Shown one piece after another: positions 26,017-33,541 of a stretch of DNA of 64,000 bases. The position numbers and the translations under genes are program-made. The notes below the pieces were generated by a model. The model ran no database searches. It was given only the letters and a program-made list of their open reading frames with translations, and was not told the DNA's origin. The stretch is from the NCBI RefSeq assembly GCF_030816195.1, contig NZ_JAUSXS010000001.1:4239501-4303500 (forward strand). Reading direction: 5' to 3'. Numbering within the stretch: position 1 is the first letter of the stretch; the number at the start of each line of letters is the position of its first letter. Origin of the DNA: Pseudomonas sp. W4I3 (GTDB taxonomy: Bacteria; Pseudomonadota; Gammaproteobacteria; Pseudomonadales; Pseudomonadaceae).

Positions 26017-27534
26017 ATGCGCTTCTGGAAAACCGAACGCGGCGCCCTCGCCTTATTGCTCGGTGTCTCGGCCTTGCTCCTGCTGCTGGGCCTGGGCAGT
26101 CGCGAGCTGTGGGGGCCGGAAACCCGCTGGGCGAACATTGCCCTGCAGATGCTGCAAAGCGGTGACTACTTCGATCCTTACCTCAAAGGCACACCGTATT
26201 ACGACAAACCCCTGCCGTCCTACTGGCTGATCACCGGCTTCGCCAACCTGATGGGCGGCCTTGGCCCGTGGTCACTGCGCCTGTCGTCGGTAATCGCGGC
26301 CTGGCTGAGCATTTGGCTGGTGTACCTGATCGGCGAACAGCTGTTTCGCAAAGGCACCGGGCTGATCGCCGGGTGGATGCTCGCCACCACCTTCTACTTC
26401 CTGTTCTGGGCCCGCGTGGCCACGGCCGACGTGCTGACGGTGTGCGGCGTGCTGGCGGCGGTCTGGTGGTACTGGCGCGGGCCGGACGACACCCGGTTGG
26501 GGCGCTACAGCGTATTCTTCCTGCTGCTGGCGGCAACGTCGCTGTTCAAGGGCTTGATCGGCTTTGTGCTGCCGGGGCTGGCACTGCTGCCGCACCTGCT
26601 CAGCCATCAGCGCTACAAACGCCACCTCAACCTGCGGCTGGTATTGGCGCTGGTTATCGCCGGCGCGTTCTACGCCATCCCCTTCGTACTGTCGCACCTC
26701 TACGGCGCGCCTACCTACGGCGAGAGCGGCCTGGAACTGGTGTTTCGCGAGAACGTGGTGCGCTTCTTCGACCCCTTCGACCATATGGGCCCGATCTACA
26801 CCTACCTGATCTACCTGCCGGTCTACACCCTGCCCTGGGCACCGTGCTGGATGCTCGGCGCATGGCTTGCGGTGCGCCACTGGCACCGCGCGCCGCCCAA
26901 CGTGCGCTGGCTGGTGTGGAGCCTGGGCCTGTTGTTCGTATTCTTCACCGCCAGCGGCAGCCGACGCAGTTACTACGTATTGCCCCTGGTGCCCTTCGCC
27001 CAATTACTCGCCGCCTGGTGGCTGAGCGAACACCTGCGCAAACAACCGGCCAGTTGGCCGCGCTGGCAAAAAAGCTTCGGCATCACCGCAGGCCTGCTGG
27101 CCGTGGTGCTGGGCGTGATCTATCCCTGGACCACGCGCAACGGCGGCGTGACCCGCTTCGCCGAGGACGTCCAAGCCCAGGCACTGAAAAGCGCGCCCTG
27201 GAACCATTGGCAGCTGATCCTGGTGGAGGTCGACAACAAGCTGCCGATGTACCTGCAGAACGGCGGCAAACCGTTCTACTACGTGAGCGAAACCCAAGAC
27301 TACCCGCGCCAGGGCGACAGCGCCGCGTTCATGGCCTGGCTGGAAAAAACCAGCGGCCAGGGGTTTGATCCAAAGCACACGATTATCGTCGCGCAGTACT
27401 CCAAGGAAGATCCCGAGCCGTTGGCGTTTCTGGGGGTTGATCATCAGGTGGTCACGACGCAACCGGATAATGGGGAACGGTTGTTTCAGAAGCGCTCGGG
27501 GGGGAGCGTGGCGTTTATTCCTGCTGGGCGTTGA
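26017..27534 (+). CDS. ArnT-like (GT83/PMT-type) glycosyltransferase
   Basis: A 505-residue membrane glycosyltransferase. Aligned by eye with ArnT it keeps ELWGPETRWANIALQML, YYDKPLPSYWLI and VATADVLTV, but the catalytic DE pair is reduced to a single Glu (PETR versus PDETR). It presumably transfers a sugar from a polyprenyl carrier to a surface glycan; acceptor unknown. Start ATG 26017 follows ACAGGAACAGCCC. It may arise from an old duplication of the neighbouring arnT or be a distinct partner. Confidence 0.8.
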   Translation: MRFWKTERGALALLLGVSALLLLLGLGSRELWGPETRWANIALQMLQSGDYFDPYLKGTPYYDKPLPSYWLITGFANLMGGLGPWSLRLSSVIAAWLSIWLVYLIGEQLFRKGTGLIAGWMLATTFYFLFWARVATADVLTVCGVLAAVWWYWRGPDDTRLGRYSVFFLLLAATSLFKGLIGFVLPGLALLPHLLSHQRYKRHLNLRLVLALVIAGAFYAIPFVLSHLYGAPTYGESGLELVFRENVVRFFDPFDHMGPIYTYLIYLPVYTLPWAPCWMLGAWLAVRHWHRAPPNVRWLVWSLGLLFVFFTASGSRRSYYVLPLVPFAQLLAAWWLSEHLRKQPASWPRWQKSFGITAGLLAVVLGVIYPWTTRNGGVTRFAEDVQAQALKSAPWNHWQLILVEVDNKLPMYLQNGGKPFYYVSETQDYPRQGDSAAFMAWLEKTSGQGFDPKHTIIVAQYSKEDPEPLAFLGVDHQVVTTQPDNGERLFQKRSGGSVAFIPAGR

Positions 27535-27584
27535 GACGTGAGGAATGAAAACCTTATTTTTTCTCCACCTAGCCAAGGCTCTTT

Positions 27585-28298
27585 TCAGTCGTTCGTCATA
27601 CTGGCCGCATGAATAAACGCCTCGTCCAGACTGCTGGCTTCATACGTGCGCATAAAGCCCGCCGCATCGGTGAAGCGATTAAAGCGCCGTTGGCTAAGCA
27701 TGTAAAAGTCATCGCAGTGAGTGACAACCTCATCAACGTTATGCGACGACACAAGCACTGCGACACCTTCCGCCGCCGCCCCTTCAAGACACCGCCAGAT
27801 GTGATACCGAAACTCAGGATCGACCCCGGCAGTCGGCTCATCAAGAATCACCAAATCAGCACCGACGCAGAGTAAGGACAGTGTAAAAAACCAGCGCTTT
27901 TCCCCATAACTGCACAGGGATGATTTCTTCTTCCATATCTCGCAATAACGGTCGGCGATCCCAGGGCTCCACTTTTCAACCTTCTCCAAGGCATGCCGCT
28001 GCGTCACAGGCGCATCTGCGCAAAAAAGCATCATCATCTTGAACACATCGAACATACGGAATACAGGTGGGGTTGCAATGACTTGAGAGAGATACAGCAG
28101 TTTGGAAAAGGAATGATGCATTTCGCCGCCATCCATCTTTTTCAAGCCGCAAATCACGTCAAAAAGCGTTGTTTTTCCGGAACCGTTAGGCCCTAGCAGG
28201 CCCGAAATTGCACCGGCCTCGACTTTCAATGAGGCATTTTTGAACAGCACATGCTGTGCGTAGCTGATATCCAATGAGTTCACGACCATCTGTTTCAT
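27585..28298 (-). CDS. mcbF: McbF-like ABC exporter ATPase (microcin export/self-protection)
   Basis: A 237-residue ATPase. Walker A GPNGSGKTTLF is near residue 37, a degenerate signature CSYGEKRWFFTLSLL replaces LSGGQ (SYGEK), Walker B LVILDEPTAGVDPEF follows, then the H-loop SSHNVDEV. Length and place match McbF, which together with McbE pumps microcin B17 out of the cell and gives partial immunity. ATG at 28298 overlaps the permease stop (ATGA). Last gene of the cluster. AT-richer than flanking genes. Confidence 0.88.
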   Translation of the reverse strand: MKQMVVNSLDISYAQHVLFKNASLKVEAGAISGLLGPNGSGKTTLFDVICGLKKMDGGEMHHSFSKLLYLSQVIATPPVFRMFDVFKMMMLFCADAPVTQRHALEKVEKWSPGIADRYCEIWKKKSSLCSYGEKRWFFTLSLLCVGADLVILDEPTAGVDPEFRYHIWRCLEGAAAEGVAVLVSSHNVDEVVTHCDDFYMLSQRRFNRFTDAAGFMRTYEASSLDEAFIHAASMTND

Positions 28299-29038
28299 CA
28301 GTAGCGACTCCAAACCGGGTTAATCAGTAAGTACCGGAACGTTATAAAGCCCGTGCACACGACTAAAAAAACGACCATCGCTACCACAGGCAATGCCTTA
28401 CCCACACCAACCGCCATAATTCGATTGGCCCAAGACATCGGATTAAAAAAGCTGATCCACTCGATGACAGGTGCCACTGAATTCATGCTGGCGATACCCA
28501 GTGCCAACATTGAAAATGACAGTATGGAAAACAAAGTGCTCGCATTTTGAAAACTAACCGGAATCAGCGTGAGCAAAAGCGAAGGTATCGAAAAAAGCAG
28601 AAAGCAAACGTAAAAGCGCACAACTATAACAACCAATTCGGAAAAACCCATTTCGCCAAAATAGCCACGCGTCAATCCGTAAAAAACGGTGCAATAGAGC
28701 ACTGACATAAAGGAATACGCGAGAAACTGTCCTACCAGAAACGTCAATTTTGTTTTTCGTGTATAAACAAACGATCGTAAAAACCCGCTTTCCCTGCGAC
28801 CCACTATGTAAAAAGCCAAACCAAACAGCGCTACGCTTGACGAGACGAAGGCGTAAAACCACGAGGTGACAGATAAATAATCTGTCGGTAACTCCTCAGG
28901 CGCCCTAGCGTACATAATTAAATAAAACGTGGCGACAGGCGACACGACTATCCAAAAAAGTGCTATAGGCTCCTTGAGTTGTTCCTTAATGAAAAGCGCC
29001 GCTAGATGAAAAGGCTTTAAAAAAGGGTAAACAAGCAT
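28298..29038 (-). CDS. mcbE: McbE-like ABC exporter permease
   Basis: A 246-residue membrane protein with about six hydrophobic segments (for example IALFWIVVSPVATFYLIMYA, WFYAFVSSSVALFGLAFYIV and VVAMVVFLVVCTGFITFRYL), the layout of an ABC-2-type exporter subunit. Microcin B17 McbE is of near-identical length and stands at the same place between the YcaO and ATPase genes. Sequence alone would say only ABC-2 permease; the McbE call rests on gene order. Confidence 0.85.
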   Translation of the reverse strand: MLVYPFLKPFHLAALFIKEQLKEPIALFWIVVSPVATFYLIMYARAPEELPTDYLSVTSWFYAFVSSSVALFGLAFYIVGRRESGFLRSFVYTRKTKLTFLVGQFLAYSFMSVLYCTVFYGLTRGYFGEMGFSELVVIVVRFYVCFLLFSIPSLLLTLIPVSFQNASTLFSILSFSMLALGIASMNSVAPVIEWISFFNPMSWANRIMAVGVGKALPVVAMVVFLVVCTGFITFRYLLINPVWSRY

Positions 29039-29046
29039 ATATCACC

Positions 29047-30249
29047 TCAAGGAAAGGGGACCATTTTTTTCAGTTGAGAGCGTAAGATCGAAGATTCGAA
29101 GCCCTCAGAGTATTTATTATTTAAATTTATATTCCTCGAAGTATTCATATGTAAAAAAAGATCTGGCGACACATATTTACTAAACACGCAGCTCACACCA
29201 TTAACAGCGGAACAGTTCGAGTAAAAATACCCTGAAACCCCCAGTTTATTTAATATAGATAATAATCCGGACAAAGAGAATTCTTCCTTACACTTTTCCG
29301 AAGACACCTCAACGAAAAATAAACCCTCAGTGACTTCCCTATAAGCCTCATAGATATTACAGCTCAAAAAATATCGAAGATACGCATCCTCAACTTTATT
29401 TTCCTTGGACTCAATTGCCTTAAACAAGTCCATAAATCGGTAAGTTTGCCACAATTCGAGTATGGACTTTTCTAATGCATCGCAAATGTCAGCGGCATAA
29501 GACATGCCTGCGCAGTACCTCACGTGATGATCCGAATTTTTCTGGCCATACACGACCAGAAAACAAGTACCCGGAAATCGGAAATCGGATATATCGAGTA
29601 CGGAAACCTGACCGACCGCAACAAGCGCACAATACAAATGCCGAACCCTTCGCCCCGCTAAAAGCTCCGTAATTGTCGCGTGGGTGACCCGCGACCGACA
29701 TTGTTTAGTTAACCAAAATCTTACTAGAAACTGCCTCTCAAGATACTCTTTTACAGACCCTAAAAAAGCCGCATTCGGTTGCCAATAGAAACTGCAACCG
29801 CACGTATCTCTTAGCGGATATAAAAAATTATCTTTCTCTAACCCTGAGTATGAAAGCGAAACGCATATTGCAGGAATAAAGCACTCCGAAAAATCCGAAG
29901 CCCTCATCACTTTGATTAATGAGAAACGATGATATTTAATCGCTTTAGCGGACATAGGCGTCGACGCCGTCTGAGCGAGCGCATGGGTGAAGCTGTTAAC
30001 CTCAGGCGCTGTTAATGATTCCGCTAGTAGACCACGCTTCCTTGACACAATTTCTCTGTAAAAATGACGACGCTCAAAATATTCACCTACTGCGGTTTTG
30101 ACTGACTGAGAACCTGCTCCAACACCAGAGCCATTGACTGATTGTGCGTCTGAGACTTCTACAGAGTTTGGCAAAGAAAGCAAAGCCGCCGGCTGAAATA
30201 AAAGTGTTCCAGGCAGGTCGGGCCTCTGCATTGCATTAAACATTTTCAT
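29047..30249 (-). CDS. mcbD: McbD-like YcaO cyclodehydratase
   Basis: A 400-residue YcaO-domain protein. SVNGSGVGAGSQSVKTAVGE followed by YFERR is the typical first ATP/Mg site with its Glu pair, and ADICDALEKSILELWQTYRF is the second conserved acidic helix. The C-terminus is proline-containing (KKMVPFP), as in active YcaO cyclodehydratases. It would use ATP to activate the peptide backbone so Ser/Cys side chains close to azolines, acting in complex with McbB and McbC. ATG at 30249 follows GGGGAG (30255-30260) and overlaps mcbC by 14 bp. Confidence 0.88.
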   Translation of the reverse strand: MKMFNAMQRPDLPGTLLFQPAALLSLPNSVEVSDAQSVNGSGVGAGSQSVKTAVGEYFERRHFYREIVSRKRGLLAESLTAPEVNSFTHALAQTASTPMSAKAIKYHRFSLIKVMRASDFSECFIPAICVSLSYSGLEKDNFLYPLRDTCGCSFYWQPNAAFLGSVKEYLERQFLVRFWLTKQCRSRVTHATITELLAGRRVRHLYCALVAVGQVSVLDISDFRFPGTCFLVVYGQKNSDHHVRYCAGMSYAADICDALEKSILELWQTYRFMDLFKAIESKENKVEDAYLRYFLSCNIYEAYREVTEGLFFVEVSSEKCKEEFSLSGLLSILNKLGVSGYFYSNCSAVNGVSCVFSKYVSPDLFLHMNTSRNINLNNKYSEGFESSILRSQLKKMVPFP

Positions 30250-31045
30250 GCTGCTCCCCTTTCCCTATTAAATGAACGCACATAGGCAGGAACAGTGCAG
30301 GGTTAAGCCCCAGCCCCTTACAAAGCATGGTATCTGTGTAGGCTGACCAAGGCCTGCAGGCTAATCCCAGCTGCTTGGCTTGTACTTCCACAAGCATGTA
30401 GATCGAACCAACCTCCATAAGCGCCATTCGATATCCACGGTACCTGTATTTGAATAGATTCTTTGGAAGATAAACCACATAAACGATCGCCAAACTCGGA
30501 CTACCGATCGCCTCGGAAGTCAACACAGCAGATTTAATGTTTTCAATCGTCGATTTGTCTTGCATAACTTCAAACTTTCTGGAGTTTGGAAGCAGATGCA
30601 AAACGTGCCCCGCCGCGGGCCACTCACCAATATCGTCAGTCAGTTTACAAATAAATAACTCGACGGGGTAAAGCGCCCCCCCACTCGGATATCCCCGCTT
30701 ATGCGTTTCGGCAGTTCTAGAAACGAGCGGAGAAACTAACTTCTCAACCTCTTCAAACTTTAACAAGGCCGGTGAAAATTTTTCACATGACTCATTCCGG
30801 TACAACCACTTTTCACGGTCTCGCTCAGATATCTTCATATCTATCGTCAAACCCATATCAGGATAAAGTGCTAACTCATTTCCTGACAATTGCGCCAACT
30901 GACTTTCGCTTAACGAATGAAGGCCAGTACATTGTCGAAACGCCTTATGAAAAGTGAAGTTTCCCTTGCAATGAAAATCGATTACCGCAGCATAAACTGC
31001 CGCGTCTACAAACCTTAAGTAATAATCGTGAGGTATGTTCTTCAT
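30236..31045 (-). CDS. mcbC: McbC-like FMN azoline dehydrogenase
   Basis: A 269-residue nitroreductase-fold protein of the SagB/McbC type, which oxidises azolines to thiazoles and oxazoles with FMN. Family motifs seen: SRTAETHKRGYPSGGALYPV (FMN-binding Arg and Ser near the middle), then AIGSPSLAIVYV, YRGYRMALMEVGSIYMLVEV and QLGLACRPWSAYTD. Length is close to McbC (272). Its ATG overlaps the mcbB stop. Confidence 0.9.
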   Translation of the reverse strand: MKNIPHDYYLRFVDAAVYAAVIDFHCKGNFTFHKAFRQCTGLHSLSESQLAQLSGNELALYPDMGLTIDMKISERDREKWLYRNESCEKFSPALLKFEEVEKLVSPLVSRTAETHKRGYPSGGALYPVELFICKLTDDIGEWPAAGHVLHLLPNSRKFEVMQDKSTIENIKSAVLTSEAIGSPSLAIVYVVYLPKNLFKYRYRGYRMALMEVGSIYMLVEVQAKQLGLACRPWSAYTDTMLCKGLGLNPALFLPMCVHLIGKGEQHENV

Positions 31046-31899
31046 TCCGACCTCCCCAAGCAGTCACACATATACCAATGCGAACTTGACTCTTGGAAGA
31101 CTTTGCCATCGCTTAACCGCACATAAGCGACAGATAGCACCTCATCATGATACTTACGCAACGCGCCGTTCTCAGTAAAATATTTTATATTCCTGACAAC
31201 ACTGCCTACAATAATTAATTCTTGAAATAGGCTTAGTGAGTCAAAAGGCGTACAGACATGCCTGGCTCTACAAAAATCCAGCACCCTGGCCCAGCTATTT
31301 TTTTCGGGCGTCATGGAGTCATTATTAAGCAGCCTGTCAACCGTACAAAAATGGCAAGGGTTCCCAACCTCTGCGATATAAGGCTGCCCTATACAAAAAA
31401 AACCGCCCATTGGCCAGCAAACACTGATAGCGCTATGGGGTGAAGCGCTCGCCAAATCAAAATGAAGTTTTTTAAGATTTTCGTAGTCGTAACTGTGACA
31501 TAACAAAACAATGAAACACCTAAATCCAACGACTGCCTTTATTATGTCATCTGAAAACGCCTTAAACTCTATAATACCTGACAGCTCTTGCCTGAATAGC
31601 GTTTCATAACGCTCATGATTCTCCCACGAATGAACGACTATGATCTTTTCGAAATAAAGATCCTCAACTTCTTTAAACGGTATAATTTTTTCCAGAAAGC
31701 CAAATGCGCTATCGGGATTTAAGCCGTTTTCGGAGAGCACGGCTTGTAATTCTTCCTTTGTTATCAAGCTGGTTGATTGAATCGCTCTCAAGGCCTTTAA
31801 TAACGACTGAGAATGCACCTTGGAAACACCAATTTCAGACATTACCAGACTTTCTTTTTCGAAATTCAAAATTTGGTAATTAGGTACAGTTATGTTCAT
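31042..31899 (-). CDS. mcbB: McbB-like E1-type partner protein
   Basis: A 285-residue protein at the place of McbB, the leader-binding E1/ThiF-like zinc protein of the microcin B17 synthetase. The zinc tetrathiolate is visible as CHFC (in GNPCHFCTVDRL) plus CDC near the C-terminus (WYMCDCLG). The N-terminal 90 residues would form the leader-peptide clamp. Start at ATG 31899; alternative ATG 19 codons in. Sequence is divergent and the call rests on size, zinc motif and position right after the precursor gene. Confidence 0.82.
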   Translation of the reverse strand: MNITVPNYQILNFEKESLVMSEIGVSKVHSQSLLKALRAIQSTSLITKEELQAVLSENGLNPDSAFGFLEKIIPFKEVEDLYFEKIIVVHSWENHERYETLFRQELSGIIEFKAFSDDIIKAVVGFRCFIVLLCHSYDYENLKKLHFDLASASPHSAISVCWPMGGFFCIGQPYIAEVGNPCHFCTVDRLLNNDSMTPEKNSWARVLDFCRARHVCTPFDSLSLFQELIIVGSVVRNIKYFTENGALRKYHDEVLSVAYVRLSDGKVFQESSSHWYMCDCLGRSE

Positions 31900-31961
31900 C
31901 GAGAGCCCCCCAGGGGCTTTCTACCGTCGATTAGAAAACCCCGTCGAGTGGATAAGTTTTA

Positions 31962-32171
31962 TTATTCTTCCGCCAATGGCTGTTCCATGAACGAGTTATG
32001 ACATCCACCAGAGCCGCCGCTCCCTCCACTACACCCTCCACCGCCACCACAACCTCCGCTGCCACCGCAGCCACCCTGACTTCCTGATGCGCCTGCGTTG
32101 CCAGCATATGGATTAAATCCATACTCACTATCAAAGTCAAAAATCACTTCCCCAAACTCTTCATCTTTCAT
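31962..32171 (-). CDS. mcbA: McbA-like microcin precursor peptide
   Basis: A 69-residue precursor, the same length as microcin B17 McbA. Leader residues 1-28 (MKDEEFGEVIFDFDSEYGFN and on) share the EFGxV patch that McbB recognises in McbA. The core from residue 29 is almost only Gly, Ser and Cys: Cys at 35, 41, 47 and 57; Ser at 29, 31, 38, 48, 51, 54 and 60. The pair Cys47-Ser48 could give a fused thiazole-oxazole as in microcin B17. It ends with a 12-residue non-glycine tail HNSFMEQPLAEE. ATG at 32171 has a strong ribosome site TAAGGAG (32179-32185). A longer frame reading upstream to 32249 lacks any such site. Confidence 0.9.
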   Translation of the reverse strand: MKDEEFGEVIFDFDSEYGFNPYAGNAGASGSQGGCGGSGGCGGGGGCSGGSGGSGGCHNSFMEQPLAEE

Positions 32172-32221
32172 TTTGGTTCTCCTTACATACCCGAGATCAC
32201 TCTTTCGCAAGTGACACTGAC

Positions 32222-32249
32222 AATTTAGCCAAGCTACGTAAACGTGCAA
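32222..32249 (-). promoter_or_regulatory. Candidate sigma70 promoter of the mcb operon
   Basis: On the minus strand TTGCAC, 16 bases, then TAAATT, in an AT-rich stretch 51-78 bp before the precursor ATG. This implies a leader of about 44 nucleotides. No OmpR or other activator site was recognised. Prediction by eye only. Confidence 0.45.
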
Positions 32250-32630
32250 TATTTTAATATTTTTGATGTAGGAAATTTACCACCTTAGATTAGGACGCTT
32301 CTCTCAATTTATTCGGAACACTGGTAATTGCTTAAAAAGCAAATCTCGGATCAGGCAGCATCAAACCTGCGATGTTTATTTTCAAATTAACAGCTTACGG
32401 AATGCCCCTATCAATATGTCGACATACGCGTGTTGTGTAGGACGGACCGCGTCATTTCACAAATCAAGAAAATTATCCGACAAGCGGTGATGCCGTTCAC
32501 CTACTGAAACATTTTCAAATGGCCAGCAAGCCACATCCCTTTAAATTGCAGGACGTTTCCGAGACAATCCCCGCCGCCTTGTGCCGGTTGGAATCGGTGG
32601 CTAGTCTGCGGTCCGTCACTGCTCATCAGT
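32250..32630. other. AT-rich intergenic region upstream of mcb, no gene seen
   Basis: No convincing coding frame on either strand. Contains the palindrome TATGTCGACATA (32415-32426) and TGTAGGACGGA (32436-32446), the latter similar to a motif upstream of two other minus-strand genes at 18927 and 52914. Possible site of divergent control of mcb and the gene to the right. Confidence 0.4.
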
Positions 32631-32814
32631 GATCGGGTTTAGTCGCTCGGTATGTCACAAGGCGCATGGTCACATGGAGTTTTATGGTGGCTGTGCGCAG
32701 GGCGCCTTCGGGCGCGCCGGATTTCCTTGTGGCCGGTCGACTAACCTGCGTACAGCCGCCACCTTCGTTTAGTCGCGAGAGGCGTCGGCTCCAATACTCA
32801 CAAGGAGTTACACC
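32631..32814 (+). ncRNA. Structured 5' leader of the DUF6124-like gene (candidate cis-regulatory RNA)
   Basis: About 180 bp directly before ATG 32815. A 16-bp stem pairs 32687-32702 with 32746-32764, with one 3-base bulge and one G-U. It encloses a perfect UUCG hairpin (GCGCC-TTCG-GGCGC, 32703-32716) and a second hairpin closed by CCGG/CCGG (32718-32737). The 9-mer TTTAGTCGC is directly repeated at 32639-32647 and 32769-32777. CGACTAA at 32739-32745 can pair with either copy, which suggests alternative folds or a pseudoknot. Similar leaders are remembered before DUF6124/DUF3077 genes of other Pseudomonas. Confidence 0.6.
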
Positions 32815-33123
32815 ATGAACAAAGTCATCCCCGACCCACCCCTCGATCCCGCCAAAGACCGTGCCGCGTTCAACCGTGCTATCGACCATTATCTGCCCAC
32901 CCAAGGCTTCCACAGCGTCAACGAAGACCTGAGCTTCGAAGATGCCCTGCTCTACACCGCCAGCTTGCTCGACAGCGCTTCAGCGACGGCGTTCGATTGT
33001 GGGGAGCTGCTGAGCAGCCCGGAGCGGGCGAAGATTCTGGCGGTGTGGCATTTGCTGGAGATCGCCAAGACCACCGTGGATCGCTCCATCGAGTGCATGA
33101 GGCCGTTGAAGACAACCTCATAA
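32815..33123 (+). CDS. DUF6124/DUF3077-like small protein
   Basis: A 102-residue protein, no signal peptide or membrane segment. It has the layout of a Pseudomonas-specific small family that occurs in many copies per genome: a polar Pro-rich start (NKVIPDPPLDPAKD), then a helical core (SFEDALLYTASLLDSASATA and HLLEIAKTTVDRSIE). ATG at 32815 has a good ribosome site, AAGGAG at 32801-32806. Function unknown. The long structured leader suggests post-transcriptional control. Confidence 0.75.
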   Translation: MNKVIPDPPLDPAKDRAAFNRAIDHYLPTQGFHSVNEDLSFEDALLYTASLLDSASATAFDCGELLSSPERAKILAVWHLLEIAKTTVDRSIECMRPLKTTS

Positions 33124-33125
33124 CA

Positions 33126-33380
33126 TGTGGCGAGGGAGCTTGCTCCCGTGGGGCGCGGAGCGACCCCATTCTTTGTTTAAAAAGACTGGGGGTGCTGCGC
33201 GCTGCTTCTTAGCTGACGTGCGCCGATCCCGCGTCCTGGTTGGCTGTCAGGCCGCCATCGGGGGCAAGTCGAACCGTCGCACCGCCCCTCCCACATTTGG
33301 ATCGAGAGGCTTCGGCTGCTGAGCCGTCACAGGTTTAGGGCCGCGCGAAAGTTGTGTAGATACCTATGGCTATCGGGGCT
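33126..33380. repeat. Degenerate REP-type repeats and partial composite element
   Basis: No gene here. GTGGCGAGGGAGCTTGCTCC (33126-33145) is a REP variant. ATCGGGGGCAAG followed by a 15-base insert and GCCCCTCCCACATTT (33258-33298) is an interrupted REP. AAGTTGTGTAGATACCTATG plus GCTATCGGGG (33348-33378) is the end module of the composite repeat also found at 7823-7852 and 45369-45388. Confidence 0.65.
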
Positions 33381-33384
33381 CAAT

Positions 33385-33481
33385 GTAGGAGCGAGCTTGC
33401 TCGCGAAAAACGTCCAGGCAACGCGTTCATTCTGAATGAACGCGGAGGCCCTGAGTTCTTCGCGAGCAAGCTCGCTCCTAC
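33385..33481. repeat. REPIN of the GTAGGAGCGAGCTTGC type
   Basis: GTAGGAGCGAGCTTGCTCGC at the left and GCGAGCAAGCTCGCTCCTAC at the right, as exact inverted ends, with an inner palindrome CGCGTTCATTCTGAATGAACGCG-like around 33422-33444 (CGCGTTCATT/AATGAACGCG). A different REP family from the GTGGGAGGG type. A further half REP (GGGCAAGCCCCTCCCACAT) follows at 33506-33524, just past the NRPS stop side. Confidence 0.85.
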
Positions 33482-33541
33482 AAAAAGCCTTAACTGACTG
33501 GCATTAGGGCAAGCCCCTCCCACATGGGTTACCTTCCCCCT

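Noticed and set aside
32626..32913. Minus-strand frame over the structured leader as a possible immunity gene for the microcin
   Set aside because: It overlaps the start of the DUF6124-like gene on the other strand, lacks pentapeptide repeats or membrane segments, and follows the RNA stem sequence.
33258..33298. A CRISPR-like or attachment-site signal in the repeat block
   Set aside because: The units are REP variants with a short insert; there is no regular repeat-spacer spacing and no cas or integrase gene.
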